Shown: piece by piece, positions 46,511-54,732 of the stretch
Numbering within the stretch: the first letter of the stretch is position 1
Layout: each line of letters begins with the position of its first letter
Source of the DNA: an uncultured Alteromonadaceae bacterium
GTDB lineage: Bacteria > Pseudomonadota > Gammaproteobacteria > Enterobacterales > Alteromonadaceae
Direction: 5' to 3'
Assembly (NCBI GenBank): GCA_947501935.1
Contig: CANMXU010000001.1
Coordinates: 186,001-250,000 of the forward strand
Length of the DNA stretch: 64,000 bases
Position numbers and translations under genes: made by a program
The notes under the pieces: model-generated
Seen by the model: the letters and a program-made list of their open reading frames with translations, nothing else
Told to the model about the DNA's origin: nothing
Databases searched by the model: none

Positions 46511-46526
46511 CTGTTATTGTATACAG
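46511..46526. promoter_or_regulatory. LexA (SOS) box, distal
   Basis: CTGTTATTGTATACAG, an exact CTGT-N8-ACAG box. Together with the proximal box it implies autorepression of lexA. Confidence 0.9.
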
Positions 46527-46669
46527 GCTGTAAATAAACGCAAGAGGCTAACTTATTTAATAATTACTATCACAGATGAGATTGCCAAAACCACAGTGTT
46601 AACATATTATTAATACTCATACGGAAAATGTAACTCCCTTGCTTCTAAATGTAACGACGGAAAGTCAGA

Positions 46670-47494
46670 ATGAGCTGGAAAAAGCGGTTAATTAACAGTC
46701 CGATAATTGGCGATATAACAAAGAGAGTTATTGCGATGAAGGCAAATAGTGAAGCAAATAATATTGCTGATCACTTTACAAAATTTCTTGAGCCTCAAGT
46801 CGCTCTTACAGATCAGTTAAGAGAAGAGGTTTTTAAAATACGTCATAATGTTTATTGTGAAGAGCTAGCTTTTGAAGACGTCAAAAAAGGCGGCATGGAA
46901 CAAGATGAATTTGATGGTCAATCTATCTTTTCACTGATCAAGCACAAACCATCTGATGTTTATACTAGTTGCGTGCGCGTTGTAAAATCAAAAAATGACA
47001 GCGAACTGCTGCCTATCGAAAAATATTGCTTGTCAGCCATTCAAAATAAAGATTTTTTACCTAGTAACTTTAAACGCAGTGAAATATGTGAAATATCCCG
47101 CCTTGCAGTGAAATCAGACTTTAGACGTCGTCAAGCGGATAAATTTAAGGGGGCTGGTACCGGTGTGATCAGTGAGGCGACCTATTCTGAAAATGAATTA
47201 CGTTGCTTCCCTTTTATAGCTATCGGCTTATATATGGCAGCTGCTACCATGGCTATTGATACTGGCATAAAACATGTTTATGTAATGATGGAACCGCGTT
47301 TAGCACGTAGTTTAAAATTTGTTGGCATACAGTTTAATCAAATAGGTGAGGCGGTTGACTATCACGGCATTAGAGCCCCTTACTATATAAACCCTGAAAT
47401 TTTCATGGAAAACTTAAACCCAGGCTTTAAAAACTTATATGATGCCATAGAGCATGAAATTTGCAGCCAGTTGAACCAGTTAGATCTTATTTAA
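46670..47494 (+). CDS. PEP-CTERM/exosortase system-associated acyltransferase
   Basis: 274 residues, GNAT/autoinducer-synthase-like fold. The middle pattern matches the acyltransferase subfamily that accompanies exosortase systems (TIGR03694-like): FKIRHNVYCEELAFE near residue 57, EICEISRLAVKSDFRRR, and YVMMEPRLARSLKFVGI toward the end. GGAAAG precedes the ATG; an internal ATG at 46736 would lose the first 22 residues. It opens the PEP-CTERM region of the window and shares its upstream space with lexA. Confidence 0.85.
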   Translation: MSWKKRLINSPIIGDITKRVIAMKANSEANNIADHFTKFLEPQVALTDQLREEVFKIRHNVYCEELAFEDVKKGGMEQDEFDGQSIFSLIKHKPSDVYTSCVRVVKSKNDSELLPIEKYCLSAIQNKDFLPSNFKRSEICEISRLAVKSDFRRRQADKFKGAGTGVISEATYSENELRCFPFIAIGLYMAAATMAIDTGIKHVYVMMEPRLARSLKFVGIQFNQIGEAVDYHGIRAPYYINPEIFMENLNPGFKNLYDAIEHEICSQLNQLDLI

Positions 47495-47659
47495 TCAATA
47501 ATTGAATAGCTACCCTTCCTACTGCCCTTCTTCTAGAGGGGCGATGTAATCTCTTCCCCAAAAATAAATATTCCCCTTCATTAAATGCCTTAGCAGTCTT
47601 AATACTACACACTAATTAGTGCTTAAAGTTAATACTCGTCGTAACTAATAAAATGTTTC

Positions 47660-48112
47660 TGAGTGAGCACAAACCACTTTGTTTAACATTGCTGTCGGAA
47701 TAAATTCCGACCTACTTATTCATCAACTATAAAGCTATGGTCGTTTCCAAAAGCTCAAATCAAATACCTCATATCATATGTAGGTCGTATTTAAGTGCGC
47801 ACAAAACACTTCGTTTAACATTGCTGTCGGAATAAATTCCGACCTACTTATTCATCAACTATAAAGCTATGGTCATTTCCAAAAGCTCAAATCAAATACC
47901 TCATATCATATGTAGGTCGTATTTAAGTACGCACAAAACACTTCTTTTAACATTACTGTCGGAATGAATTTCGGCCTACGCATTCATCAACTGCAAAGCT
48001 ATAGTCGTTTCCAAAAGCTCAAATCAAATACCTCATATCATATGTAGGTCGTACTTTAGTGCGACATGACAACCTCACTTCATAATATTGTCGGAATAAA
48101 TTTCAACCGACA
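47660..48112. repeat. tandem BIME/REP array, 132-bp period
   Basis: The core CTGTCGGAATAAATTCCGAC (with variants) recurs at 47692, 47824, 47956 and 48088, exactly 132 bases apart; the GTAGGTCGTA core lies at 47780, 47912 and 48044. Copies 1 and 2 differ by only a few bases, the later ones more. Each unit pairs a GTAG-footed hairpin with a second hairpin ending in CCTAC (reverse complement of GTAGG), the layout of bacterial interspersed mosaic elements. No reading frame. The flanks 47495-47659 and 48113-48240 hold nothing else recognised. Confidence 0.9.
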
Positions 48113-48240
48113 TCACTCACCAGAGTCATCTATATGGCATATTAATTTTTATATAAAATATGACTTTTTAGCTAACTCAGCTTATTCTTAAGTCCGCTCA
48201 ACGGAGCAAACTAACAATAATTAAATAAAAGGAATTTATT

Positions 48241-49134
48241 ATGTTAAAGGTTTTACAACTAATTTTTGCAGTTTTACTCGTTACTTCATCCTCAGCAATG
48301 GCAAATATTGCTAAACAACAACTCCCCTATATTCATTACGTAAATATCCCCGTACAAACGGCAGAAGCACAGTGGAATATTTCCGGACAATATCGTTTAC
48401 CTAGAAGTCAAGACTCATCACAACTACCCGCCGTAGTTATTTTGCATAGCTCAGGGGGGGTCGATAGTACTGGAGCTTTCTATGCTAAAGCACTGAACAA
48501 AATGGGCATTGCTACACTCGAGCTTGACCTTTGGGCAGCAAGAGGAATTCAAGGCGGTAGCTTAGATAGACCATCTAGCCCTTTAGAAACATTACCTGAT
48601 GCCATTGCTGCTCTACATTACCTTGCCCAAAAAGAAGAAATAGATGCTTCTAAAATAGGTGTTATTGGTTTTTCTTGGGGTGGCGTATTATCAATGCTAA
48701 CAGCTACAGAGCAATATATGAGTATGTCAGGCAGTGACCTTCGCTTTGCTGGCCATGTTGCTCACTACCCTGTTTGTTGGGCTTACAATATTGTTCCTGG
48801 GTTTGAATTTCATCACCTCACCGGTGCACCTGTTTTACTCCAAACGGGCGAATTAGATGATTACGATATGGCCGACACTTGTTATAATATGCTCAATTCA
48901 ATACCCAAAGCAGACGAAAAATTAGTTACATTAAAAGTGTATAAAAATGCTTATCACGCATGGGATAGATTAGAACCAAAACTGATAGTTGAAGACCCTT
49001 TCGCACACTTAGGAACTGGGGGAACAGTAAAACTCATTCCCAATAAAAAAATAGCTCTTAAGTCTAAAAATAAAATAACTCATTTTTTTGCTAAGCTATT
49101 TAAATTAAAACTTAATCATCACCGTCATCACTAA
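48241..49134 (+). CDS. secreted dienelactone hydrolase-family protein
   Basis: 297 residues with a signal peptide (about 1-22) and an alpha/beta-hydrolase domain. Seen: VVILHSSGG oxyanion region, nucleophile elbow GFSWGG, LLQTGELDDYD with the acid, and YKNAYHAWDRL with the histidine. The C-terminal about 35 residues are lysine rich and end in HHRHH. AAAGGAA precedes the ATG. Substrate unknown. It stands between two REP blocks, so it is probably monocistronic. Confidence 0.75.
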   Translation: MLKVLQLIFAVLLVTSSSAMANIAKQQLPYIHYVNIPVQTAEAQWNISGQYRLPRSQDSSQLPAVVILHSSGGVDSTGAFYAKALNKMGIATLELDLWAARGIQGGSLDRPSSPLETLPDAIAALHYLAQKEEIDASKIGVIGFSWGGVLSMLTATEQYMSMSGSDLRFAGHVAHYPVCWAYNIVPGFEFHHLTGAPVLLQTGELDDYDMADTCYNMLNSIPKADEKLVTLKVYKNAYHAWDRLEPKLIVEDPFAHLGTGGTVKLIPNKKIALKSKNKITHFFAKLFKLKLNHHRHH

Positions 49135-49200
49135 GCTATTTTTCAACTATCTTGGCTATGCACTTTATTCATGGATAAAATTAAATATACTTATTTAATT

Positions 49201-49266
49201 GTAGGTCGTACTTTAGTGCGACAAATCAGTAAAGTTTGACAGAATTGTCGGAATAAATGCCGACTT
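49201..49266. repeat. single BIME (two inverted REP hairpins)
   Basis: Starts GTAGGTCGTACTTTAGTGCG, a GTAG foot plus an 18-nt imperfect palindrome, and ends with a TGTCGGAATAAATGCCGAC hairpin about 40 bases later. Same family as the arrays at 47.7 and 54.4 kb. Lies between the hydrolase and the FAD oxidase gene. Confidence 0.8.
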
Positions 49267-49381
49267 GCACTTTGCCTGAGTAATCAACAAAGGCATGTTA
49301 GCTACTATTAATATTGAATACGTCAGTAATAATCAAAATACTTACTGGCGTTATTTGAATGAACAGAATCGAAGGTAAAGC

Positions 49382-51013
49382 ATGGAAAGTTTAATATCGC
49401 AGCTAGAAAGCATTGTTGGTACAGAATACCTCATATCGACCGAAGCTGAGTTAAAAGCATTTAATCAAGGCACTTTTCCCCACAAGAACTTCAATAACAT
49501 AGTCGTTCAACCTGAAAATACTGAGCAAGTTATCGCTATTGTCAAAGCTGTAAATATCTACAATACTGAGCAAAGTGATGCACAAAACAAAACCGCCATT
49601 CATACCGTTAGCTCTGGAAAAAATTGGGGCTACACTGCTCAAGAGCCAAGCTGTAACAATGCTATTCTAATGCAGTTGTCTCGTTTAACAACCATTGAGC
49701 GTTATGATCATAAACAAGGCACCATTACTGTTTCTGCTGGTGTTACTCAGCAACAGTTATTTAATTTTCTCCAAAAAAATGATGGAAAATTTTGGATGGA
49801 CGCGACCGGTTCGTCTCCACAATGCAGTATTATTGGTAATACCATGGAGCGCGGTTTTGGTCATACCCCCTACGGCGATCATTTCGACAAAGTATGCGGC
49901 CTTGAAGTGATTCTTGCCGACGGCAGTGTTATTAACACCGGCTTTAAACAATTTACGAAAAACAATATTCAGCCTGTTGCTGCTGATTGTTATAAGTGGG
50001 GAATTGGGCCCTATATAGACGGTTTATTCACCCAATCAAACTTTGGCATAGTGACTAAAATGACCTTATGGTTAATGCCTAAGCCTGAACACTTTGAAGC
50101 GTTTTTCATTAGCATAAAAGATGCAGCTAAATTCCCCGCACTTATAGATGCATTACAGCCATTAAAATTAAGTGGGGTTATTAAAAGTTCTGCACATATA
50201 GGCAACGACCACAAGGCTATTCAAGCACTGAGCTTTTACCCATGGAAAAAAGCCAACGGTCAAACACCTTTACCCGACACCATAAAAGATCAGCTTAAAA
50301 AGCAATATATGGTTAGTACTTGGAGTGTCTCAGGGGCATTCTACGGCACTAAAGCAGAAGTAAAAGTGTGGAAAAAAATATTAAAGAATGCCGTTGGTGG
50401 TATTGCCGACGATGTTAAATTTATTAATCAGTCAACCTTAAACTTGGCGATGAAAATGAAATCTGTACTGACTTTTGTTACCGGCATAGATTTTAATACC
50501 AACATTCCTTTATTAGAGAAAGTCTTTAAGCTTAAGCAAGGCGTGCCTACCACTTACTTCATACCAAGCACCTATTGGCGTAAAAAAATGCAGCCTAAGC
50601 CCAATCAAACTTTAGATCCAACCCAAGATAATGTTGGCTTATTATGGCTAGCCCCTATTGCACCAATAGACGGCGCACATGTACAACGCATGGTTGATAT
50701 TATAAACACCACACAAATAAAGTATGGTTTTGAGCCGGCTTTATCTATTACCCTATTAACAGAAAGAACATTAGACTGCGTAATATCTTTAGTTTACGAC
50801 CGCGACATTGAAGGCGAAGATATAAAAGCTATCGCCTGTCACGACGAATTATTTGAAAGTTTAACTAGTGAAGGATACTTCCCTTATCGTCTTTCAAGCC
50901 ATGCCCATAAAGCTTATGAAAAAATTGACAGCTCACTGCTTACTCATATAAAAGCAATAAAACAGCATATTGACCCAAACGATGTTCTATCACCTAATAA
51001 ATATGGAATATAA
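49382..51013 (+). CDS. FAD-binding oxidoreductase (VAO/PCMH family)
   Basis: 543 residues, cytoplasmic, no signal peptide. The FAD-binding type-4 domain covers about 15-220: VQPENTEQVIAIVKAV, SSGKNWGYTA, the GVTQQQLFNFL and GNTMERGFGHTPYGDH segments. The rest (about 240-530) looks like a 4-cresol dehydrogenase/vanillyl-alcohol oxidase substrate domain. It could oxidise a phenol, sugar or hydroxy acid; the residue pattern does not decide. No partner cytochrome gene is adjacent. Confidence 0.8.
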   Translation: MESLISQLESIVGTEYLISTEAELKAFNQGTFPHKNFNNIVVQPENTEQVIAIVKAVNIYNTEQSDAQNKTAIHTVSSGKNWGYTAQEPSCNNAILMQLSRLTTIERYDHKQGTITVSAGVTQQQLFNFLQKNDGKFWMDATGSSPQCSIIGNTMERGFGHTPYGDHFDKVCGLEVILADGSVINTGFKQFTKNNIQPVAADCYKWGIGPYIDGLFTQSNFGIVTKMTLWLMPKPEHFEAFFISIKDAAKFPALIDALQPLKLSGVIKSSAHIGNDHKAIQALSFYPWKKANGQTPLPDTIKDQLKKQYMVSTWSVSGAFYGTKAEVKVWKKILKNAVGGIADDVKFINQSTLNLAMKMKSVLTFVTGIDFNTNIPLLEKVFKLKQGVPTTYFIPSTYWRKKMQPKPNQTLDPTQDNVGLLWLAPIAPIDGAHVQRMVDIINTTQIKYGFEPALSITLLTERTLDCVISLVYDRDIEGEDIKAIACHDELFESLTSEGYFPYRLSSHAHKAYEKIDSSLLTHIKAIKQHIDPNDVLSPNKYGI

Positions 51014-51035
51014 TTTAGTATATTAATAGTTATGT

Positions 51036-51085
51036 GTAGGTTGAAGTTAACTCCTCTTTCATTGTTGCAATAAATTACAACCTAC
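51036..51085. repeat. short BIME with GTAGGTTG / CAACCTAC ends
   Basis: A 50-base element bounded by perfect 8-bp inverted ends, with a TTGCAATAAATTACAA inner hairpin. A divergent copy of the REP family found throughout 47-55 kb. It begins 23 bases after the FAD oxidase stop. Confidence 0.7.
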
Positions 51086-51099
51086 AAATAGATTAATAT

Positions 51100-51122
51100 G
51101 TAGGTAGGAATTTATTGCAACG
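51100..51122. repeat. REP hairpin, divergent copy
   Basis: GTAGGTAGGAATTTATTGCA: GTAG foot and a degraded version of the GTCGGAATTTATTCCGAC hairpin. Confidence 0.6.
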
Positions 51123-51206
51123 AACTGAGTTTCACATTCAATATCAATCTGTTACGCCAACGCAAAATATAGCCACGCCCATACTCATAAACACCTAAAT
51201 TAATAC

Positions 51207-51229
51207 GTAAATCGGAATTCATTCCGACA
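51207..51229. repeat. REP hairpin (first copy of a 105-base repeat)
   Basis: GTAA foot, then ATCGGAATTCATTCCGAC, a perfect TCGGAAT/ATTCCGA stem. The same hairpin recurs 105 bases on at 51312, with about 50 bases of similar upstream flank (containing CACCTA(A/G)ATTAA). Confidence 0.8.
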
Positions 51230-51311
51230 AATTCAGTATTATCAACCAGCTTTACCTATTTCCGTTAACAAATACCATAGCCGCTGTACTCCTTAGCACC
51301 TAGATTAAGCC

Positions 51312-51334
51312 GTAGATCGGAATTCATTCCGACA
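51312..51334. repeat. REP hairpin (second copy of a 105-base repeat)
   Basis: GTAGATCGGAATTCATTCCG plus ACA: GTAG foot and a perfect 7-bp stem. See the copy at 51207. The rest of the gap to the PEP-CTERM gene holds the sigma-54-like promoter. Confidence 0.8.
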
Positions 51335-51487
51335 AAATGAGTATACAGCGGGTGTAATACGAAACGATTATTAATTAGAAAATGTTAAGAGTAACCACAG
51401 CCACACATTGTCAGTTTTTTTTACAAAGTAACAATAAGGCAATAACACGACAACAAAAAAACCATATATAACAACACCTTAAAAAGT

Positions 51488-51504
51488 TGGCACGCTAGTA
51501 GCAT
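51488..51504 (+). promoter_or_regulatory. sigma-54 (RpoN) type promoter of the PEP-CTERM gene
   Basis: TGGCACGCTAGTAGCAT: the -24 TGGCACG box, four bases, then TAGCAT in place of TTGCA. The GG and GC dinucleotides are separated by exactly 10 bases, the spacing that RpoN promoters require. The ATG of the PEP-CTERM gene lies about 57 bases downstream. PEP-CTERM systems often encode a PrsK/PrsR sensor-regulator pair, PrsR being a sigma-54-type activator; these genes are not in the window. Confidence 0.65.
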
Positions 51505-51560
51505 TATCTTCATCAGAAAATAAACATACAAGTATTCCACATGGAATCGGAGAGAACAAA

Positions 51561-52421
51561 ATGAAATTTAATAACTTAACAAAAAGTGTTTTAGCAGCTT
51601 CTGCACTTACAGTTGCCTCTTTTGGTGCGAATGCTGGTGCAATTGCTACCGCAACTCTTGACGTATTTGACTTTGGTCTTTTTAGTCTTGATAGTGAAGG
51701 CCCTTTTAGTGGAGTCACAATTATTGACTCTGACTTTAATGGAACAACAACTGCGTCTGATGGTAATACAACTATTTTTAATGCTGCAAGCGATAATGAC
51801 CTGGGAAATTTAGGGTATGACAACTTTAATATCTCTGCTTCAAGTGCTTTTAGCCAATCGCATGTAATTTTTGAAGAAGGTCACTTAGAAGGTCAGGTTT
51901 TTGTTGGTTCTGCAGGTACAACTTATGCTAATAGTGAAGTAACAGGAACCAACTCAGCAACATCAACATCTAACTTAGAAAATACTGCTACATTTTCAAT
52001 TAACAACGGTTCTGGCGATGATGGTGAAGAATTAAATCTAGGATTTAGTTTTAGCTATTTTTATGAACTCATTGCAGAAGTTTATGGTCAAGGTGGCACT
52101 GCACAAGCCTCTGCTAATGTTGATATGTCTTTAAAAGATGAAGACGGTAACATCATCGATTTATGGGTTACTCCTGCCATGAATGTTTTTTCTACAGATA
52201 ACGCAAGCCTTTCTGTAACTACAGAAGATAAATTTGGTAATATTGATGACTCAGGTATGGTTACTCGATTTCTTACTTTAGTTGAAGATGTTGAGTATAC
52301 TTTGTTCATTCAACAAAATTCCGAAGTAGATGTAACTTCTGTTCCAGAGCCTACTTCAGTCGCAATTTTAGGTTTAGGTCTATTAGGTTTAGCGGGCGCA
52401 GCACGTCGTCGCAAGTCTTAG
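51561..52421 (+). CDS. PEP-CTERM sorting-domain surface protein
   Basis: 286 residues. Signal peptide (about 1-26, ending GANA), then a beta-rich, acidic T/S/N/D-rich passenger without cysteine, then the sorting signal at 261-286: VPEPTSVAILGLGLLGLAGA followed by AARRRKS, i.e. PEP motif, hydrophobic helix and arginine cluster. An exosortase would cleave at PEP and attach or release the protein. GGAG precedes the ATG. A sigma-54-like promoter lies upstream and a terminator downstream, so it is monocistronic. The passenger has no recognised domain; a structural matrix role is likely. Confidence 0.9.
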   Translation: MKFNNLTKSVLAASALTVASFGANAGAIATATLDVFDFGLFSLDSEGPFSGVTIIDSDFNGTTTASDGNTTIFNAASDNDLGNLGYDNFNISASSAFSQSHVIFEEGHLEGQVFVGSAGTTYANSEVTGTNSATSTSNLENTATFSINNGSGDDGEELNLGFSFSYFYELIAEVYGQGGTAQASANVDMSLKDEDGNIIDLWVTPAMNVFSTDNASLSVTTEDKFGNIDDSGMVTRFLTLVEDVEYTLFIQQNSEVDVTSVPEPTSVAILGLGLLGLAGAARRRKS

Positions 52422-52445
52422 TTTAAACCTTAATAACATTTAATT

Positions 52446-52472
52446 AAAAGCCTTCTTTATGAAGGCTTTTTT
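52446..52472 (+). terminator. Rho-independent terminator of the PEP-CTERM gene
   Basis: AAAAGCCTTC (52446-52455), loop TTTAT, GAAGGCTTTT (52461-52470) and two more T. 24 bases after the stop. Confidence 0.9.
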
Positions 52473-52649
52473 GTGTCTGACAGAAAAGGAAGCTTTAGTT
52501 TATTATTTAGCCAGCCGTAAGACTTTATTAAGTGCTCGTTAGGCAAATCCAGAAATACTTGGCAAAACAACATTCAGCTTTGCACAACGAGTAAAGCCCG
52601 TTAATTTAATATAGGGTTTGCTAAGGTTTGAATATAATTGAGCAGGCTA

Positions 52650-53810
52650 TTACTGGCTTAACACACTACCCATTCTTTTATTTATTGCTTGTTCTATCGC
52701 CAACGACTTCTCAACGCGGTTATTAATTAAAACTCCCTGAGCACCATTTCTGTTTCTAATCTTCCTATTAGTGACATTATTTCGAATAAGCACATCTTTG
52801 GTTTCAGGAAATCTAAATTCAATAGCGTTGGGGTAATTATGCTTAAGCAGGATTATATTATTTTCAACAAGTGTATCGGCACTATCTTCTAATATTATAC
52901 CTGTATCAGCAGAAAGGTGCTCGTTATCGCCATGGTAGATAATGTTACCTTTAATAACACCCGAAAAATTAGAATAGCTATTGTAGCCCTTCTTCTTTTG
53001 TCTCATACCAAAACCAATGCCACGATCAGAATTTATAATCCAATTGTCTTGAACTGTATTATCAGCAGTGTCATTCCATAAGTGAATCGCATGCTCGGCA
53101 ATACGGTTACTTGGGCTAGCAATGCTCTCAAAAATATTATCTCTGATCAGCCAATTTTTAATGCCATGAGCATCAATACCGCCAATATAATAATTAGGCC
53201 CTACTTCATCGGTATAACGAAATAAGCAATTTTCAACTAAACCATCATTGGAAAATTTATCAGAATTTTTCCGACTATAAGTGACTTTGACTAACTGCTC
53301 GTAACCATCTCGCAAAATTGAGTTTCGAATAATAGGACGTTTTGCGCCGTTTTCACCAGCAATTTGTATTAGATGATTTCCTGCTTGTTCAAGTGTTAAA
53401 CCGTCAATAACAAAGTGACTACCGCTTACCCGAATTAAATTATCAACACCATTAGTTGGCTTCATACCATTGCCACTTAATATTACTTTAGCTGGGTTAG
53501 CCGACTGAGAAAGCAACATGGTATGAGGAGCTGATATATTTAAAGTATGCTTAAGGTGATAAGTACCATCTGCAAATAAAATTGCCGCATAACCGCCTTG
53601 TTGATGAATTTTACTTAAAGCGAGATAAACTTGTTTCACTGTATTTACGGGGTAAATTTTATAGTGACTGGGCACTGCAATTTGAGGTTGTAACTTAGCC
53701 ATAAATAGCGCATCAGTATCAATAGTTAGTGCTTGACTAATATTTGAATGTAATAAATTCACTGACAGGATTGATGCTAATGCGGTAGCTTTAGCTAATT
53801 TTAATGGCAT
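52650..53810 (-). CDS. secreted parallel beta-helix protein
   Basis: 386 residues with a signal peptide (about 1-28). From about 45 onward it has the regular short repeats of a right-handed parallel beta-helix (ILFADGTYHLKHTLNISAPH, LIRVSGSHFVIDGLTLEQAG, NTVQDNWIINSDRGIGFGM). Such folds occur in polysaccharide lyases, epimerases and hydrolases. It is clearly paralogous to the protein at 58099-59400: both share NHLIQIAGE, GYEQ/AYEQ, PNYYxGGIDAxG, AEHA/AQHA and DRGIGFGM/DRAIGFGM. Probably acts on the exopolymer made here; no catalytic residues are assigned. Its ATG lies four bases after the acyltransferase stop. Confidence 0.75.
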   Translation of the reverse strand: MPLKLAKATALASILSVNLLHSNISQALTIDTDALFMAKLQPQIAVPSHYKIYPVNTVKQVYLALSKIHQQGGYAAILFADGTYHLKHTLNISAPHTMLLSQSANPAKVILSGNGMKPTNGVDNLIRVSGSHFVIDGLTLEQAGNHLIQIAGENGAKRPIIRNSILRDGYEQLVKVTYSRKNSDKFSNDGLVENCLFRYTDEVGPNYYIGGIDAHGIKNWLIRDNIFESIASPSNRIAEHAIHLWNDTADNTVQDNWIINSDRGIGFGMRQKKKGYNSYSNFSGVIKGNIIYHGDNEHLSADTGIILEDSADTLVENNIILLKHNYPNAIEFRFPETKDVLIRNNVTNRKIRNRNGAQGVLINNRVEKSLAIEQAINKRMGSVLSQ

Positions 53811-53814
53811 AACT

Positions 53815-54399
53815 TTAGCCCTTTATTTTTTTAATCACCTTAGCAGGGTTGCCAGCAACAATAGAATAATCGTCGACATCGTTAACCACTACAGCTCCAG
53901 CAGCTACTACACAATGCTTGCCTACATTTGCCATAACAAGCGCACCATTACCAAGCCAAGAGCCACTACCAATGGAGATTTTTTCAAAGCTACCACCTTG
54001 GTCTTTTATCGGTTTAGATAAATCATCAAAGTTATGCTGCCCTTTACCGCTCATAATATGAACGCCACTACCAAGCAAGGTATCTTTCTCGATTTTACAT
54101 TTACCAATATTACATTGTGGGCCAATGTAAACCCCTTCAGCTATTTCTGTATCTTGCTGTGAAAATAAAACCAAAAAAGAAATTACCGCATCTGGCGAGC
54201 ATGAGGTAAAAGTGAAACGATAAAATCCGGCTCGAAGGTAAACGCCAATACGCCCAGGAATGAGGCTAAGCAGTTGAGCAAAGGCAGCTATTAATGAGTC
54301 ACCTTTAATGACCAATTTTAATACAAAGTACAATAATGTGATTGGTGATATTGCGATGGCTGCAATAAGAAAAAGGCTTTGTTTAATTAAATTTTTCAA
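53815..54399 (-). CDS. LbH (hexapeptide-repeat) O-acyltransferase
   Basis: 194 residues. N-terminal hydrophobic segment (about 8-32), then a left-handed beta-helix with hexapeptide repeats (IGPQCNIGKCKIEKDTLLGS, IGSGSWLGNGALVMANVGKH) and the closing VVVNDVDDYSIVAGNPAKVI, as in WcaF/serine acetyltransferase-like enzymes that acetylate sugars. TTG start: no ATG is in frame upstream before a stop, and GAG precedes it. Probably modifies the exopolysaccharide. Confidence 0.8.
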   Translation of the reverse strand: MKNLIKQSLFLIAAIAISPITLLYFVLKLVIKGDSLIAAFAQLLSLIPGRIGVYLRAGFYRFTFTSCSPDAVISFLVLFSQQDTEIAEGVYIGPQCNIGKCKIEKDTLLGSGVHIMSGKGQHNFDDLSKPIKDQGGSFEKISIGSGSWLGNGALVMANVGKHCVVAAGAVVVNDVDDYSIVAGNPAKVIKKIKG

Positions 54400-54420
54400 A
54401 ATTCATACTCTAATATTTAG

Positions 54421-54710
54421 GTAGGTCGTATTTCAATGCGATTAACACCAAACTTTTTGTTGGAATAAATTCCAACCTACATTATCGTCAAATCATCAAC
54501 AAGCACCATGTAGGTCGTACTTTAATGCGACTCTAGCTAGCTAAGATTTTTTGAATAAATCCAACCTACGTTATCATCAAATCATCAACAAGCACCATGT
54601 AGGCCGTATTTCAATGCGACTAAAACTAAGCTTTTTGTTGGAATAAATTCCAACCTACATTATCGTCAAGTCATCAACAAGCATCATGTAGGTCGTACTT
54701 TAGTGCGACA
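54421..54710. repeat. tandem BIME/REP array, 89-bp period
   Basis: The GTAGG(T/C)CGTA core starts at 54421, 54510, 54599 and 54688, exactly 89 bases apart. Each full unit is a 60-base element (GTAGGTCG ... CCAACCTAC, with a TTGGAATAAATTCCAA hairpin) plus a 29-base spacer containing ATCATCAACAAGCA. The last unit is only the first hairpin. Related to but distinct in spacer from the 132-bp array at 47.7 kb. It separates the TIGR03087-like glycosyltransferase from the acyltransferase. Confidence 0.9.
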
Positions 54711-54732
54711 AATTCTTCTTATCTGAAAAAAC

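Noticed and set aside
47660..48112. Repeats at 47.7 kb as a CRISPR array
   Set aside because: The whole 132-base unit is repeated, so there are no unique spacers; the hairpins with GTAG feet fit REP/BIME elements and no cas gene is near.
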